From Acinetobacter sp. XH1741 (GTDB taxonomy: Bacteria > Pseudomonadota > Gammaproteobacteria > Pseudomonadales > Moraxellaceae), in assembly GCF_041021895.1 (NCBI RefSeq), contig NZ_CP157428.1, forward strand, positions 1,922,001 through 1,986,000: a stretch of DNA of 64,000 bases, written 5' to 3'. The notes below the pieces were generated by a model. That model was not told where the DNA came from. It made no database searches and saw nothing but the letters and a program-made list of their open reading frames with translations. This document shows positions 43,466-52,671 of this stretch, one piece after another. How positions within the stretch are numbered: the first letter of the stretch is position 1; every line of letters begins with the position of its first letter. The translations under genes were made by a program, and so were the position numbers.

Positions 43466-43828
43466 ATGATGAAAAAAGTTTTATTTGTTTTGATGGGTAT
43501 GTTGTTGGTCGGCTGTACAGAGAAAAAAACTTTAACACCTGAAGAACAATGGCATGGCTTTTGTACAAGTGTTGGGAATGCTGCGAGAAGCATTGTATTT
43601 GACCGTCAGCAGGCGATTGAAAAGTCGCAAGCAATTGAACATGCAAATAAAATTGAAGATGAAATCACAAAAAAATTCATCTTGAATATTATTGAAAAAG
43701 TTTATGCTATTCCACAAGATGAACTAAAAACTAACCCCGAAGCCCTACAAGAGAAAATTAGAAAACAAATGGCAGAGGAGTGTCTGGTTACGCCACACGA
43801 CAAGATGCCAAATTACAAAAAGTTCTAA
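43466..43828 (+). CDS. Small hypothetical lipoprotein
   Basis: This 120-residue protein has a signal peptide with lipobox MLLVGC (lipidated cysteine near residue 17). The mature region is mostly helical and charged with three further cysteines spread along it (GFCTSVG, EECLV), and no domain I recognise. Two ATG codons are adjacent (43466 and 43469); an AGAG lies just upstream. It is a single gene between two terminators, ahead of acnB. I cannot assign a function. Confidence 0.75.
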   Translation: MMKKVLFVLMGMLLVGCTEKKTLTPEEQWHGFCTSVGNAARSIVFDRQQAIEKSQAIEHANKIEDEITKKFILNIIEKVYAIPQDELKTNPEALQEKIRKQMAEECLVTPHDKMPNYKKF

Positions 43829-43845
43829 GTGTACAAGACATCACC

Positions 43846-43870
43846 AACACTCCACTAAGGTGGAGTGTTC
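43846..43870 (+). terminator. Terminator after the small lipoprotein gene
   Basis: AACACTCCAC (43846-43855) pairs perfectly with GTGGAGTGTT (43860-43869) around TAAG, followed by CTTTC. The T-run is short, so termination may be moderate. Confidence 0.75.
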
Positions 43871-44085
43871 TTTCAATTCAAAATATCGCATGATAATGCA
43901 GTCATTAAGATCATTATTTATACAGGGGTATTTAGTTACAAAATAATGGGCATCACGGAGAAACACCCCGCGCGCATTAACTTTTAGCTTGAACTCTAGT
44001 AAAATTTTGTAGTCCATATTACTTGTGAAGCTTTGTGAAAGCTGGAATTTACAAGTAGTTTTTTAAAAAAAGAGGAATGAACACC

Positions 44086-46725
44086 GTGCTAGAAGCTTAC
44101 CGCCAACACGTTGCTGAACGTGCCGCACTCGGAGTCCCACCGAAGCCACTTGATGATGCTCAAACTGCTCAACTTGTTGAGTTATTAAAAAACCCACCGG
44201 CAGGTGAAGAAGCATTCTTGGTTGATTTGCTTGAAAACCGTGTTCCTGCAGGTGTTGACCAAGCAGCTTACGTAAAAGCAGCTTTCTTGGCAGCGATTGC
44301 AAAAGGCGAAGCGACATCTCCGCTAGTTTCTAAAGAACGTGCAGTTTATTTACTAGGTACAATGCTTGGTGGCTATAACGTAGCGCCTTTAGTTGAGCTT
44401 CTAGATGATGCTGAACTCGCGAACTTAGCTGCTGAAGCATTGAAAAAAACATTACTTGTATTTGATGCGTTCCATGACGTAGCTGACAAAGCTAAAGCTG
44501 GTAATGCTAGTGCAAAAGCTGTTTTACAATCTTGGGCTGATGCTGAATGGTTCACTAGTCGTAAAGATGTTCCAGAAGAAATCAAACTTACTGTATTCAA
44601 AGTAACTGGTGAGACAAACACTGATGACTTGTCTCCAGCTCAAGACGCTTGGAGCCGTCCAGATATCCCATTACACGCAAATGCAATGTTGAAAAACGAG
44701 CGTGATGGTATCAATCCTGAAAAACCAGGTGAAGTTGGTCCATTAAGCCAAATTAAAGAACTTATTGCGAAAGGCAACCAAGTTGCTTACGTAGGTGACG
44801 TTGTTGGTACAGGTTCATCTCGTAAATCTGCAACAAACTCTGTGCTTTGGTTCTTCGGTGACGAAATCGCGCACATTCCTAACAAGAAAGACGGTGGTTA
44901 CTGCTTAGGTTCTAAAATCGCTCCGATTTTCTTCAACACTATGGAAGACGCTGGTGCGTTACCTGTAGAAATTGATGTTGCCAACATGAACATGGGCGAC
45001 GAAATCGTTCTTAAGATTGATCACTCAGCAGCTAAAGTAACTGCGTTCAAAAATGGCGAACAAATCGCTGAGTCTGAACTTAAAACTCCAGTTCTTCTAG
45101 ATGAAGTACGTGCTGGCGGTCGTATTAACTTGATCGTTGGTCGTGGTTTGACTGCTAAAGCGCGTGAAGCTTTAGGTTTAGCTCCATCTACTTTATTCCG
45201 TACTCCAGTACAACCTGCTGCAACTGGCAAAGGCTTTACTTTAGCTCAGAAGATGGTTGGTCGTGCATGTGGTCTTCCAGAAGGCCAAGGCGTAATTCCT
45301 GGTACTTACTGTGAACCTAAGATGACTACAGTTGGTTCTCAAGATACAACTGGTCCTATGACTCGTGATGAGTTGAAAGACTTAGCTTGCTTGGGCTTCT
45401 CTGCTGACTTAGTTATGCAATCTTTCTGTCACACTGCTGCTTATCCAAAGCCAGTTGACGTACAAATGCAACATACACTTCCAGACTTCATCATGAACCG
45501 TGGTGGTGTATCTTTACGTCCAGGTGACGGTATTATCCACTCTTGGTTAAACCGTATGCTTCTTCCAGATACAGTAGGTACTGGCGGTGACTCGCATACT
45601 CGTTTCCCAATTGGTATTTCGTTCCCTGCAGGTTCTGGCCTTGTAGCTTTCGCTGCTGCAACTGGTGTAATGCCACTTGATATGCCTGAATCAGTTCTTG
45701 TTAAGTTCAAAGGTAAAATGCAGCCTGGTATCACTTTACGTGACCTTGTACATGCGATTCCTTACTATGCAATCAAAGAAGGCGATCTTACTGTTGAGAA
45801 AAAAGGTAAGAAAAACATCTTCTCTGGTCGTATCTTAGAAATCGACTTAACAGAAATGGAAACTGACTTAACAGTTGAGCAAGCATTCGAACTTTCTGAT
45901 GCTTCTGCTGAACGTTCAGCTGCTGGTTGTGCAATCACACTTTCTGAAGAGAAAGTTGCTGAGTACCTACGTTCTAACATCACAATGCTTAAGTGGATGA
46001 TTTCACAAGGCTATGGTGATGCTCGTACAATGGCTCGCCGTGTTGAAAACATGGAAAAATGGTTAGCAAACCCAAGCTTACTTAAAGCTGATGCAGATGC
46101 TGAATACACTAAAGTGTATGAAATTGACTTGTCAGAAATCAAAGAACCTATTCTTTGCTGCCCGAACGATCCAGATGATGCAAAACTTCTTTCTGACGTT
46201 CAAGGCGACAAAATTGATGAAGTATTCATCGGTTCTTGTATGACTAACATTGGTCACTTCCGTGCTGCTGGTCAGTTACTTGAGAAAGTACCAAGTGGTT
46301 CATTAACAACTCGTTTATGGTTGGCTCCACCAACACGTATGGACGAACATCAGTTAATGGAAGAAGGCTTCTATAACACTTATGGCCGTGCTGGTGCACG
46401 TACTGAAATGCCTGGCTGTTCATTATGTATGGGTAACCAAGCACGTGTTGCGCCGAATACAACTGTTGTATCGACTTCTACACGTAACTTCCCTAACCGT
46501 TTAGGTCAAGGTTCTAACGTTTACTTAGCATCTGCTGAGCTTGCATCTGTTGCTGCTGTACTTGGTAAATTACCAACTCCAGAAGAATACCAACAATATG
46601 CGGCTCAGATTGACAGTATGTCTGCTGACATCTACAAATATTTGAATTTCGACCAAATGGGCGAATATACAAATGCTGCTGATAAAGTAGATACTAAGAA
46701 AATTGCTGCTGCTCAATTGACTTAA
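44086..46725 (+). CDS. acnB: Aconitate hydratase B
   Basis: This 879-residue iron-sulfur enzyme interconverts citrate and isocitrate in the TCA cycle. It begins with the AcnB HEAT-like domain (LEAYRQHVAERAALGVPP), followed by the swivel domain (GETNTDDLSPAQDAWSRPDIP near 178) and the catalytic domains. The cluster cysteines are in GSCMTNIGH near 717 and PGCSLCMGNQ near 776. The GTG start at 44086 is preferred because the family N-terminus begins there and AGAGGA lies 9 bp upstream; an ATG at 44077 touches that ribosome site. It is monocistronic with its own terminator. Confidence 0.98.
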   Translation: MLEAYRQHVAERAALGVPPKPLDDAQTAQLVELLKNPPAGEEAFLVDLLENRVPAGVDQAAYVKAAFLAAIAKGEATSPLVSKERAVYLLGTMLGGYNVAPLVELLDDAELANLAAEALKKTLLVFDAFHDVADKAKAGNASAKAVLQSWADAEWFTSRKDVPEEIKLTVFKVTGETNTDDLSPAQDAWSRPDIPLHANAMLKNERDGINPEKPGEVGPLSQIKELIAKGNQVAYVGDVVGTGSSRKSATNSVLWFFGDEIAHIPNKKDGGYCLGSKIAPIFFNTMEDAGALPVEIDVANMNMGDEIVLKIDHSAAKVTAFKNGEQIAESELKTPVLLDEVRAGGRINLIVGRGLTAKAREALGLAPSTLFRTPVQPAATGKGFTLAQKMVGRACGLPEGQGVIPGTYCEPKMTTVGSQDTTGPMTRDELKDLACLGFSADLVMQSFCHTAAYPKPVDVQMQHTLPDFIMNRGGVSLRPGDGIIHSWLNRMLLPDTVGTGGDSHTRFPIGISFPAGSGLVAFAAATGVMPLDMPESVLVKFKGKMQPGITLRDLVHAIPYYAIKEGDLTVEKKGKKNIFSGRILEIDLTEMETDLTVEQAFELSDASAERSAAGCAITLSEEKVAEYLRSNITMLKWMISQGYGDARTMARRVENMEKWLANPSLLKADADAEYTKVYEIDLSEIKEPILCCPNDPDDAKLLSDVQGDKIDEVFIGSCMTNIGHFRAAGQLLEKVPSGSLTTRLWLAPPTRMDEHQLMEEGFYNTYGRAGARTEMPGCSLCMGNQARVAPNTTVVSTSTRNFPNRLGQGSNVYLASAELASVAAVLGKLPTPEEYQQYAAQIDSMSADIYKYLNFDQMGEYTNAADKVDTKKIAAAQLT

Positions 46726-46740
46726 TACTCAATTTAGTAC

Positions 46741-46775
46741 AAAAAAGGAGCTGAATAATCAGCTCCTTTTTTATT
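46741..46775 (+). terminator. Terminator after acnB
   Basis: A 14-bp perfect stem (46741-46754 with 46759-46772) around ATAA, with a T-rich tail, 15 bp after the acnB stop. Confidence 0.95.
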
Positions 46776-46953
46776 TAAATGAGAATTAATGCATAATTAG
46801 TATTCGAAAATATTAAATACATCATGTTTTATTTCTTTAAAATGTAAAAATAAATATATCGCTAGATATTAAAGAAGATTTTGTTTTAAAATATTTGCAT
46901 GAACTTAAAAATAATTAAAAAGAACATGGGTATTTTATATATGGAACTTAAAA

Positions 46954-47388
46954 ATGCTAAAGACAATTGTTGAATTTAAATTTGATGATTACCAACGATA
47001 TGATCAACATTTATCAGCAGAAGACGGGAATACTTTAGTACAAAAAACTGAAGATATAGCACAGTATATTTATAGTATCTTGAAAAACAGATATCACTTA
47101 AATATTGAATTAAATGCTCAAAGTTGGGGGTGGGAGATAGAGATCCCATTACCTGAAATTACGATGTATCTCGGTATTAGTGTTTACGAAGAGTACAATA
47201 ATGGCTTTGCAATATTTATTTCACCGAATACACCGATTTTGAGAAGATTTCTTTTTAAAAAATTAGATATCACCCATCATATTATGTTACTTCAAAATTA
47301 TATTAATATCATTTTGAAGTCTCATGCCGGTATTTATGATGTGCAATGGTGGGAAGAAAATGAATTTAGATATGTTGCCGCTCATTAA
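46954..47388 (+). CDS. Hypothetical protein, unrecognised family
   Basis: This 144-residue protein has no family I can name. It is soluble, acidic in its first half and aromatic-rich (SWGWEIEIPLPEITMYLGISVYE near residue 65, DVQWWEENEFRY near the end), with an alpha/beta pattern and no signal peptide. The DNA is unusually AT-rich even for this genome, which may signal acquisition, though flanking intergenic DNA is similarly AT-rich. The ribosome site is weak. It is isolated between acnB and a K+ channel gene. It could be an immunity-type or regulatory protein, but nothing supports a choice. Confidence 0.6.
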   Translation: MLKTIVEFKFDDYQRYDQHLSAEDGNTLVQKTEDIAQYIYSILKNRYHLNIELNAQSWGWEIEIPLPEITMYLGISVYEEYNNGFAIFISPNTPILRRFLFKKLDITHHIMLLQNYINIILKSHAGIYDVQWWEENEFRYVAAH

Positions 47389-47460
47389 AATATAATTAGA
47401 AAATATGAAATATTCTTTATGATTGTTTAGTTAATACAATTAATAAAATATTTTATTAGT

Positions 47461-47470
47461 CACTATAGTG
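47461..47470. promoter_or_regulatory. Palindrome upstream of the K+ channel gene
   Basis: CACTATAGTG is a perfect 10-bp palindrome 56 bp before the channel start codon. It is short enough to occur by chance; an operator role is only possible. Confidence 0.25.
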
Positions 47471-47526
47471 GTGAATTTACGTGTGTGAGCTTAATATATG
47501 TTCAATATATTGTGACTTAGATCCGT

Positions 47527-48510
47527 ATGCGAATTTTAGCTTGGAAGGCATTACGTCAGTTCTTCTATAACAATCTTCATAATCATGATTATGAAACAGT
47601 CGTGAGCAGATGCATCAACTACTTCTTGGTTTTTTTAATTATTGGTAATGTAGTTGCTGTATTGCTAGAAACAGTAAATGATCTGTATTACAGCTATCGT
47701 ATATGGTTTGATTACTTTGAAAATATTTCAATCACGATTTTTAGTGTTGAATACCTCTTACGCCTCTGGAGTGTAGTAGAGCGTGATCCTACACAAGGTG
47801 CATGGAAGCAGCGTTTAGCGTGGATGAAAAGCGGGGAGGCATTAATTGATCTGATGGCAATTTTGCCAGCGTATTTAAATTTCTTTGTACGAATAGATCT
47901 TCGTATGTTAAGGATACTAAGATTATTTCGCTTACTAAAGTTAACTCGTTATTTTATCTCTTTACAGATATTGCTATGCGTAATTAAACGAGAAAAAGGT
48001 TCCTTTCAGGCAGTGATTTTTATTTTAATCATTATGATTATTATGACTGCTTCGGGTATTTATGTTGTTGAAAATAAAGCTCAACCGGAAGCTTTTAGTT
48101 CTATTCCTAAAGCAATGTGGTGGGCAGTTGTTACCTTAACTACAGTTGGCTATGGTGATGTTACGCCTGTGACGAGTTTAGGAAAGTTATTAGGCGCTTT
48201 AATTACAATTTTAGGCGTGGGTATCGCAGCTTTGCCCGCTGGTATTTTAGCTTCTGGTCTAGCAAATGAACTTAATCAACGTAATCAGCGTCTCGAACAA
48301 GAGTTCCGAGAGTTACTTCAAGTGCGTGGTATTGATATTCTGCATGATGAAGTTGAAATAGAACGTATTAGGCAAAAGGTGGGATTACCAAAAGAACAAG
48401 CACATAATCTGATTATTCAAATTATGCGCGAAAAGGTGTTAGAAGAAAAAGAGTCAGTAAGAGAGAAGAAGTGTTATTGTCCACATTGCGGTGAAAAGCT
48501 AACAGATTAA
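47527..48510 (+). CDS. Voltage-gated K+ channel-like protein with C-terminal cysteine motif
   Basis: This 327-residue inner-membrane protein has six membrane segments. The S4-like voltage sensor is visible as RIDLRMLRILRLFRLLKLTRY with arginines or lysines every third residue (about 122-142), and the pore has the selectivity filter TTVGYGDV at residues 205-212. The cytoplasmic C-terminus is charged and coiled-coil-like (about 245-310) and ends in C-x-CPHCGEKL (cysteines at 316, 318 and 321), like half a zinc ribbon. Such channels pass K+ on depolarisation. A strong terminator follows directly. Confidence 0.9.
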   Translation: MRILAWKALRQFFYNNLHNHDYETVVSRCINYFLVFLIIGNVVAVLLETVNDLYYSYRIWFDYFENISITIFSVEYLLRLWSVVERDPTQGAWKQRLAWMKSGEALIDLMAILPAYLNFFVRIDLRMLRILRLFRLLKLTRYFISLQILLCVIKREKGSFQAVIFILIIMIIMTASGIYVVENKAQPEAFSSIPKAMWWAVVTLTTVGYGDVTPVTSLGKLLGALITILGVGIAALPAGILASGLANELNQRNQRLEQEFRELLQVRGIDILHDEVEIERIRQKVGLPKEQAHNLIIQIMREKVLEEKESVREKKCYCPHCGEKLTD

Positions 48511-48516
48511 TATTTC

Positions 48517-48558
48517 ACTAAGAAAGCCTGACGAGAATCAGGCTTTCTTAGTTGTTTT
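48517..48558. terminator. Bidirectional terminator between the K+ channel and MFS genes
   Basis: A 15-bp perfect stem (48517-48531 with 48538-48552) has a T-run at 48553-48558 on the plus side. Its right arm encodes the last codons and stop of the minus-strand MFS gene. Confidence 0.9.
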
Positions 48559-49737
48559 TTCTACAGCAAATGCAATGAGTAAGATAATAAGACCACCAAG
48601 ACTTAGTACAAAACCTACCCAGATCGGTGCAATCCACCCCATTTGATGACTCAGAACCCAACCTCCTAAAAATGCACCTAATGCATTGGCTAGATTAAAG
48701 GCAGAGTGATTCAGTGAAGCTGCTAGCGTTTGAGCATCACCTGCCACATCCATTAAACGTGTTTGTAAGGCTCCACCTAATCCCATCACAGTAAGTCCGA
48801 TTAAGAATAAAGAGGCGATTGCACTATAAATATTACTCATTAAGAAGCTTGCAATAACAAAAGCTATAGCTGAGCTAATGAGTACACCAACAATAGTTTT
48901 ATTGAGATTTTTATCTGCAAGCCAACCTGCTGTTAAACCACCAATCACCATTCCAACACCCCATAGGGCTAAAGCAATAGGTACAATTTCAATATTAACT
49001 TTTGTGTATTCAGTTAAAATTGGTGAAACATAGCTATATACAGAGAACATTCCTCCAAAGCCAATAGCACCAACTGCAAGGGTTAACCACATGTTTATAT
49101 TTTTAAGGCCGGCTAATTCGGTTTTTATACTAGCGGTGGCTTGAACTGGAATATTTGGAACAAAGCAACCAACAGCAATTAAAGTTAGAAAGGCAATGGT
49201 TGCTGAAAATTCAAAACCTGCTCTCCAACCAAAATGTTGGCCTAACCATGTTGCTAAAGGTACTCCAATAACAGTCGCAACAGTTAAACCCATCATCATT
49301 TGAGCAACAGCAGAAGCTCTTCGTGAAGGCCCAGCTAGTTCAGCCGCGACTAGAGCACCCACTCCAAAATATGCGCCATGAGGTAAACCTGCAATAAAAC
49401 GAGAAATTAAAACAGTTTCAGGTGTATGCGCTAAAGCTGTACAAGCATTAGCAATACCATAAAAAAGCATTAAACCAAGTAATAGCGTTTTTCTAGGCAC
49501 TTTTGCACCAAGGATGGCAATGATTGGAGCCCCAATAACAACTCCTAACGCATAAGCACTAATAAAATGGCCAGCTTCAGGTACTGTAATATTTAAGTTG
49601 TGCGCAATTTCCTGAATAAGTCCCATTGCGACAAATTCTGTAGTTCCAATACAGAAACCACCTACTGCAAGTGAGAAAATTGCTAAAAAGAGAGAATAAT
49701 GTTGTGGTGTAGAGTGAGGAGATCGGGGTGAAGCCAT
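48538..49737 (-). CDS. MFS efflux transporter, AraJ/YdhP-like (DHA1)
   Basis: This 399-residue protein has twelve hydrophobic segments. It opens with the family's AVGGFCIGTTEFVAMGLI and has motif A in the loop after segment 2 (GAPIIAILGAKVPRKTLLLG), and RFIAGLPHGAYFGVGALVAAEL near residue 112. This branch of DHA1 proteins includes arabinose-efflux and drug-export homologues; the substrate cannot be read. It is divergent from the lipoprotein gene at 49965 with 227 bp between starts, and no local regulator gene is adjacent. Confidence 0.88.
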   Translation of the reverse strand: MASPRSPHSTPQHYSLFLAIFSLAVGGFCIGTTEFVAMGLIQEIAHNLNITVPEAGHFISAYALGVVIGAPIIAILGAKVPRKTLLLGLMLFYGIANACTALAHTPETVLISRFIAGLPHGAYFGVGALVAAELAGPSRRASAVAQMMMGLTVATVIGVPLATWLGQHFGWRAGFEFSATIAFLTLIAVGCFVPNIPVQATASIKTELAGLKNINMWLTLAVGAIGFGGMFSVYSYVSPILTEYTKVNIEIVPIALALWGVGMVIGGLTAGWLADKNLNKTIVGVLISSAIAFVIASFLMSNIYSAIASLFLIGLTVMGLGGALQTRLMDVAGDAQTLAASLNHSAFNLANALGAFLGGWVLSHQMGWIAPIWVGFVLSLGGLIILLIAFAVEKTTKKA

Positions 49738-49964
49738 AATAAGTTAAAAGAAGACTCAAAAAATGAAAGTATAAGGGAAAAGAGATTAAAATAATAAAAA
49801 ACTCAAATATTGAGAGCATGTTTGCATATCTCAGCCAAAAATATTTTTATCTTTATTTTGAATGGTTTATCGAAATTATTTAATAAATTGTATATGATAA
49901 GTCAGTAATACTTTAGGCATTACAATAAGTTGTATACATATTTAAAAAATAGAGAATCTAAATC

Positions 49965-50393
49965 GTGAGAAAATTAAGTATTGCCTGCCTTATGGGGGTG
50001 GTTATGTTATCTATGTCTGGTTGCTCAGTCTTTATGGCGGGGAATCAACCAAGTAAAAAAAATTTAAATGTTTTAAATCCGGGTAGTTCGCGTAATTATG
50101 TTATTGCTGAGTTGGGAGCGCCTGTACTTTCTGAATATCGTGATGGTACAAGAGTCGAAATTTATACTTTCCAGCAAGGCTATCCAAAATGGGCGAAAGT
50201 AAGCCGTGCATTTGGACATGGTATAGCAGATGTTGCTTCATTTGGATTGTGGGAAGTATTTGGAACACCAACTGAAGCATATTTTAGTGGGAAAGAAACT
50301 TCTTACGAAGTAATGTACGGACAAGATGACTTGGTAAAAAGCTTTAAACTTATTGATTTTGACCAAGCATTTCCGAAAGCAAAAGTACAATGA
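49965..50393 (+). CDS. Hypothetical lipoprotein, BamE-like pattern
   Basis: This 142-residue exported protein has lipobox LSMSGC (lipidated cysteine near residue 20). The mature part contains NPGSSRNYVIAELGAPVLSEYRDGTRVEIYTFQQG, reminiscent of the SmpA/OmlA (BamE-like) repeat in which GxxxxxVxxxLGxP precedes a beta hairpin. It is not BamE itself; the C-terminal half (GIADVASFGLWEVFGTPTEAYF) is a different conserved block. The start is GTG. It is monocistronic, with a hairpin terminator right after. Function is unknown; an envelope role is inferred. Confidence 0.78.
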   Translation: MRKLSIACLMGVVMLSMSGCSVFMAGNQPSKKNLNVLNPGSSRNYVIAELGAPVLSEYRDGTRVEIYTFQQGYPKWAKVSRAFGHGIADVASFGLWEVFGTPTEAYFSGKETSYEVMYGQDDLVKSFKLIDFDQAFPKAKVQ

Positions 50394-50400
50394 TGATATG

Positions 50401-50425
50401 AAAAGGGCCGTTAGGCCTTTTTCTT
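50401..50425 (+). terminator. Terminator after the BamE-like lipoprotein gene
   Basis: GGCC (50406-50409) pairs with GGCC (50414-50417) around GTTA, extended by A/T pairs to nine pairs, and followed by TTTTTC. Confidence 0.85.
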
Positions 50426-50548
50426 TATATGAACGAAAAAAATTTATTCTAAAAGAAATCATTGCTTTAAGAAAAGGTGAGTTCATTTACCTTAAAAGTA
50501 ATTCAATAAAATACAAGTTGAGACATATTAATTAATATTATGATAAGA

Positions 50549-50561
50549 TGAATACTATTCA
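50549..50561. promoter_or_regulatory. MetR box upstream of metR
   Basis: TGAATACTATTCA is an exact match to the MetR consensus TGAA-N5-TTCA. It lies 96 bp before the metR start, suggesting autoregulation. An overlapping 12-bp palindrome TTCATTAATGAA runs from 50558 to 50569. Confidence 0.75.
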
Positions 50562-50656
50562 TTAATGAAGATTTATCTAGGCTGACTCTATTGATTCATA
50601 AATAAGAGATCAGTTCCAAAATTTATGGATAAATCTATTTGTTTAGGCTTTTGCCC

Positions 50657-51577
50657 ATGTTAGAAATTCGCCATCTTAAAACTCTAGTTGCTTTACGTGA
50701 ACACGGTTCACTTGTTGCCGCAGCTAATGACCTGTGTTTAACACCGTCTGCTATTTCTCACCAATTAAAAGAATTAGACCATTGGTATGGAGTAGAAGTG
50801 GTTAACCGTAGAAGTCGGCCTGTAAGTTTTTCTAATGTGGGACAGCGCTTACTCAAGTTAGCTGATGATGTATTGCCGCAAATTCAGATCACTCAGAGTG
50901 ATATTACTCGTATTGTGCATGGGCAAACAGGCAGAATTATTTTTTCTTCTGAATGTCATAGCTGCTTCGACTGGTTAATGCCTTTGCTTAATCAATATCG
51001 TCATCAATATCCGGATGTAGACTTAGATTTTGCTTCAGGCTTTGAAGCGAATCCGCATGAACTTTTACAAAATGGTGAGTTTGATTTACTCATTACCGCT
51101 GATCCACTTGCATTAAAAGGGATCGAATATTTTCCAATTTTTGAATATGAATCGCGTTTGGTTCTATCTAACACCCATCGCTTGGTTCGTGCTGAAAATA
51201 TTACAGTTCAGGACTTGGCAGAAGAAGTTTTAATTACTTATCCAGTGGATAAGCACCGTTTAGATATCATGTCGAAACTCTTTATACCTGCAAATATACA
51301 ACCTAAACAAATAAGAACCACCGACCTTACTCAAATGCTGATTCAGCTTGTAGCAAGTGGCCGAGGGATTGCTGCTTTACCTGATTGGGTTGTGAATGAA
51401 TATGAACAAAAGGGCTGGGTAACAAGTCGACGTTTAGATTGTGTTTCACCAACAGGCCTAAGACGGACTTTATATGCAGGCTATCGAACTGAAGAAAAAG
51501 AGAAGAGTTATTTTGAAGGTTTCTTAAAACAGCTTGAGAAATTTTCTTTAAAACGGACGTCTTATTATTCAGGCTAA
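50657..51577 (+). CDS. metR: MetR, LysR-type regulator of methionine synthesis
   Basis: This 306-residue regulator has the LysR helix-turn-helix at about residues 20-39 (VAAANDLCLTPSAISHQLKEL) and begins MLEIRHLKTLVALREHGSLV, as MetR does. The effector domain contains SSECHSCFDWLMPLL (near residue 95), characteristic of MetR, which senses homocysteine. It controls metE, metH or glyA-type genes. The ATG at 50657 is chosen from the family N-terminus over a longer frame from 50639. A perfect MetR box lies upstream, and its own stop codon lies in a terminator hairpin. Confidence 0.93.
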   Translation: MLEIRHLKTLVALREHGSLVAAANDLCLTPSAISHQLKELDHWYGVEVVNRRSRPVSFSNVGQRLLKLADDVLPQIQITQSDITRIVHGQTGRIIFSSECHSCFDWLMPLLNQYRHQYPDVDLDFASGFEANPHELLQNGEFDLLITADPLALKGIEYFPIFEYESRLVLSNTHRLVRAENITVQDLAEEVLITYPVDKHRLDIMSKLFIPANIQPKQIRTTDLTQMLIQLVASGRGIAALPDWVVNEYEQKGWVTSRRLDCVSPTGLRRTLYAGYRTEEKEKSYFEGFLKQLEKFSLKRTSYYSG

Positions 51578-51602
51578 ATACATTCGTTTAGCCTAAGTTT
51601 TG
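51571..51602 (+). terminator. Terminator-like hairpin overlapping the metR stop
   Basis: AGGCTAAA (51571-51578) pairs with TTTAGCCT (51587-51594), followed by AAGTTTTG. The metR stop codon is within the left arm. Confidence 0.7.
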
Positions 51603-51642
51603 ATTAAAAAGTACCAGAAGTCGCCTTATTAATTTCGGATAT

Positions 51643-52218
<576 letters not shown>

Positions 52219-52349
52219 TCAATGATAAGGAGTTTTATTTCTAAGTTACGCTTGGAAACAATGTTATATAAATTAACAACTTAAAAAATATTTTTTCCGA
52301 AAGGTATGCTATAAAAATAATGACTACTCATGGGTACAGGAACACTTTT

Positions 52350-52568
52350 ATGGATATTATAGATATCAAGATTAAAGATCAGTTCGATCAAATTCATGAT
52401 GCAAAAGCTCAATTGAAGAAAAATTTGGTTGAACATGAAAATGAACCTTTAAAGCTAAGTCAACGCATTGAACATATTATTGTAGATAATGAGATTATTT
52501 TGCCCACAACCGAACTATTATTTGAAAGTGAACAGAACGAAAAGATTTATCGCATCATTGAAGAATAA
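52350..52568 (+). CDS. Small hypothetical protein
   Basis: This 72-residue acidic, soluble protein (DIKIKDQFDQIHDAKAQLKK at the start) is predominantly helical and is not in a family I recognise. AGGA lies 8 bp before the ATG at 52350, which makes this start better than the ATG at 52320, 30 bases upstream. It stands alone 103 bp before the rsuA-like gene. It is a plausible gene from its ribosome site and codon pattern, not from homology. Confidence 0.6.
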   Translation: MDIIDIKIKDQFDQIHDAKAQLKKNLVEHENEPLKLSQRIEHIIVDNEIILPTTELLFESEQNEKIYRIIEE

Positions 52569-52671
52569 ACTAAGAATATCGAAGTTAACTGCATAGATAG
52601 TAAAGCAATTGGTCATAAAGCTCTGAAACTACGTTAAAATGATGGCTTCGTTTTTTTGAAGAGAAAGCACT

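Noticed and set aside
44077-44085. ATG at 44077 as the acnB start
   Set aside because: It is immediately next to the AGAGGA ribosome site; the GTG at 44086 has normal spacing and gives the usual AcnB N-terminus.
45441-45983. Minus-strand frames inside acnB
   Set aside because: Codon-bias shadows of a highly expressed gene; no ribosome sites or recognisable products.
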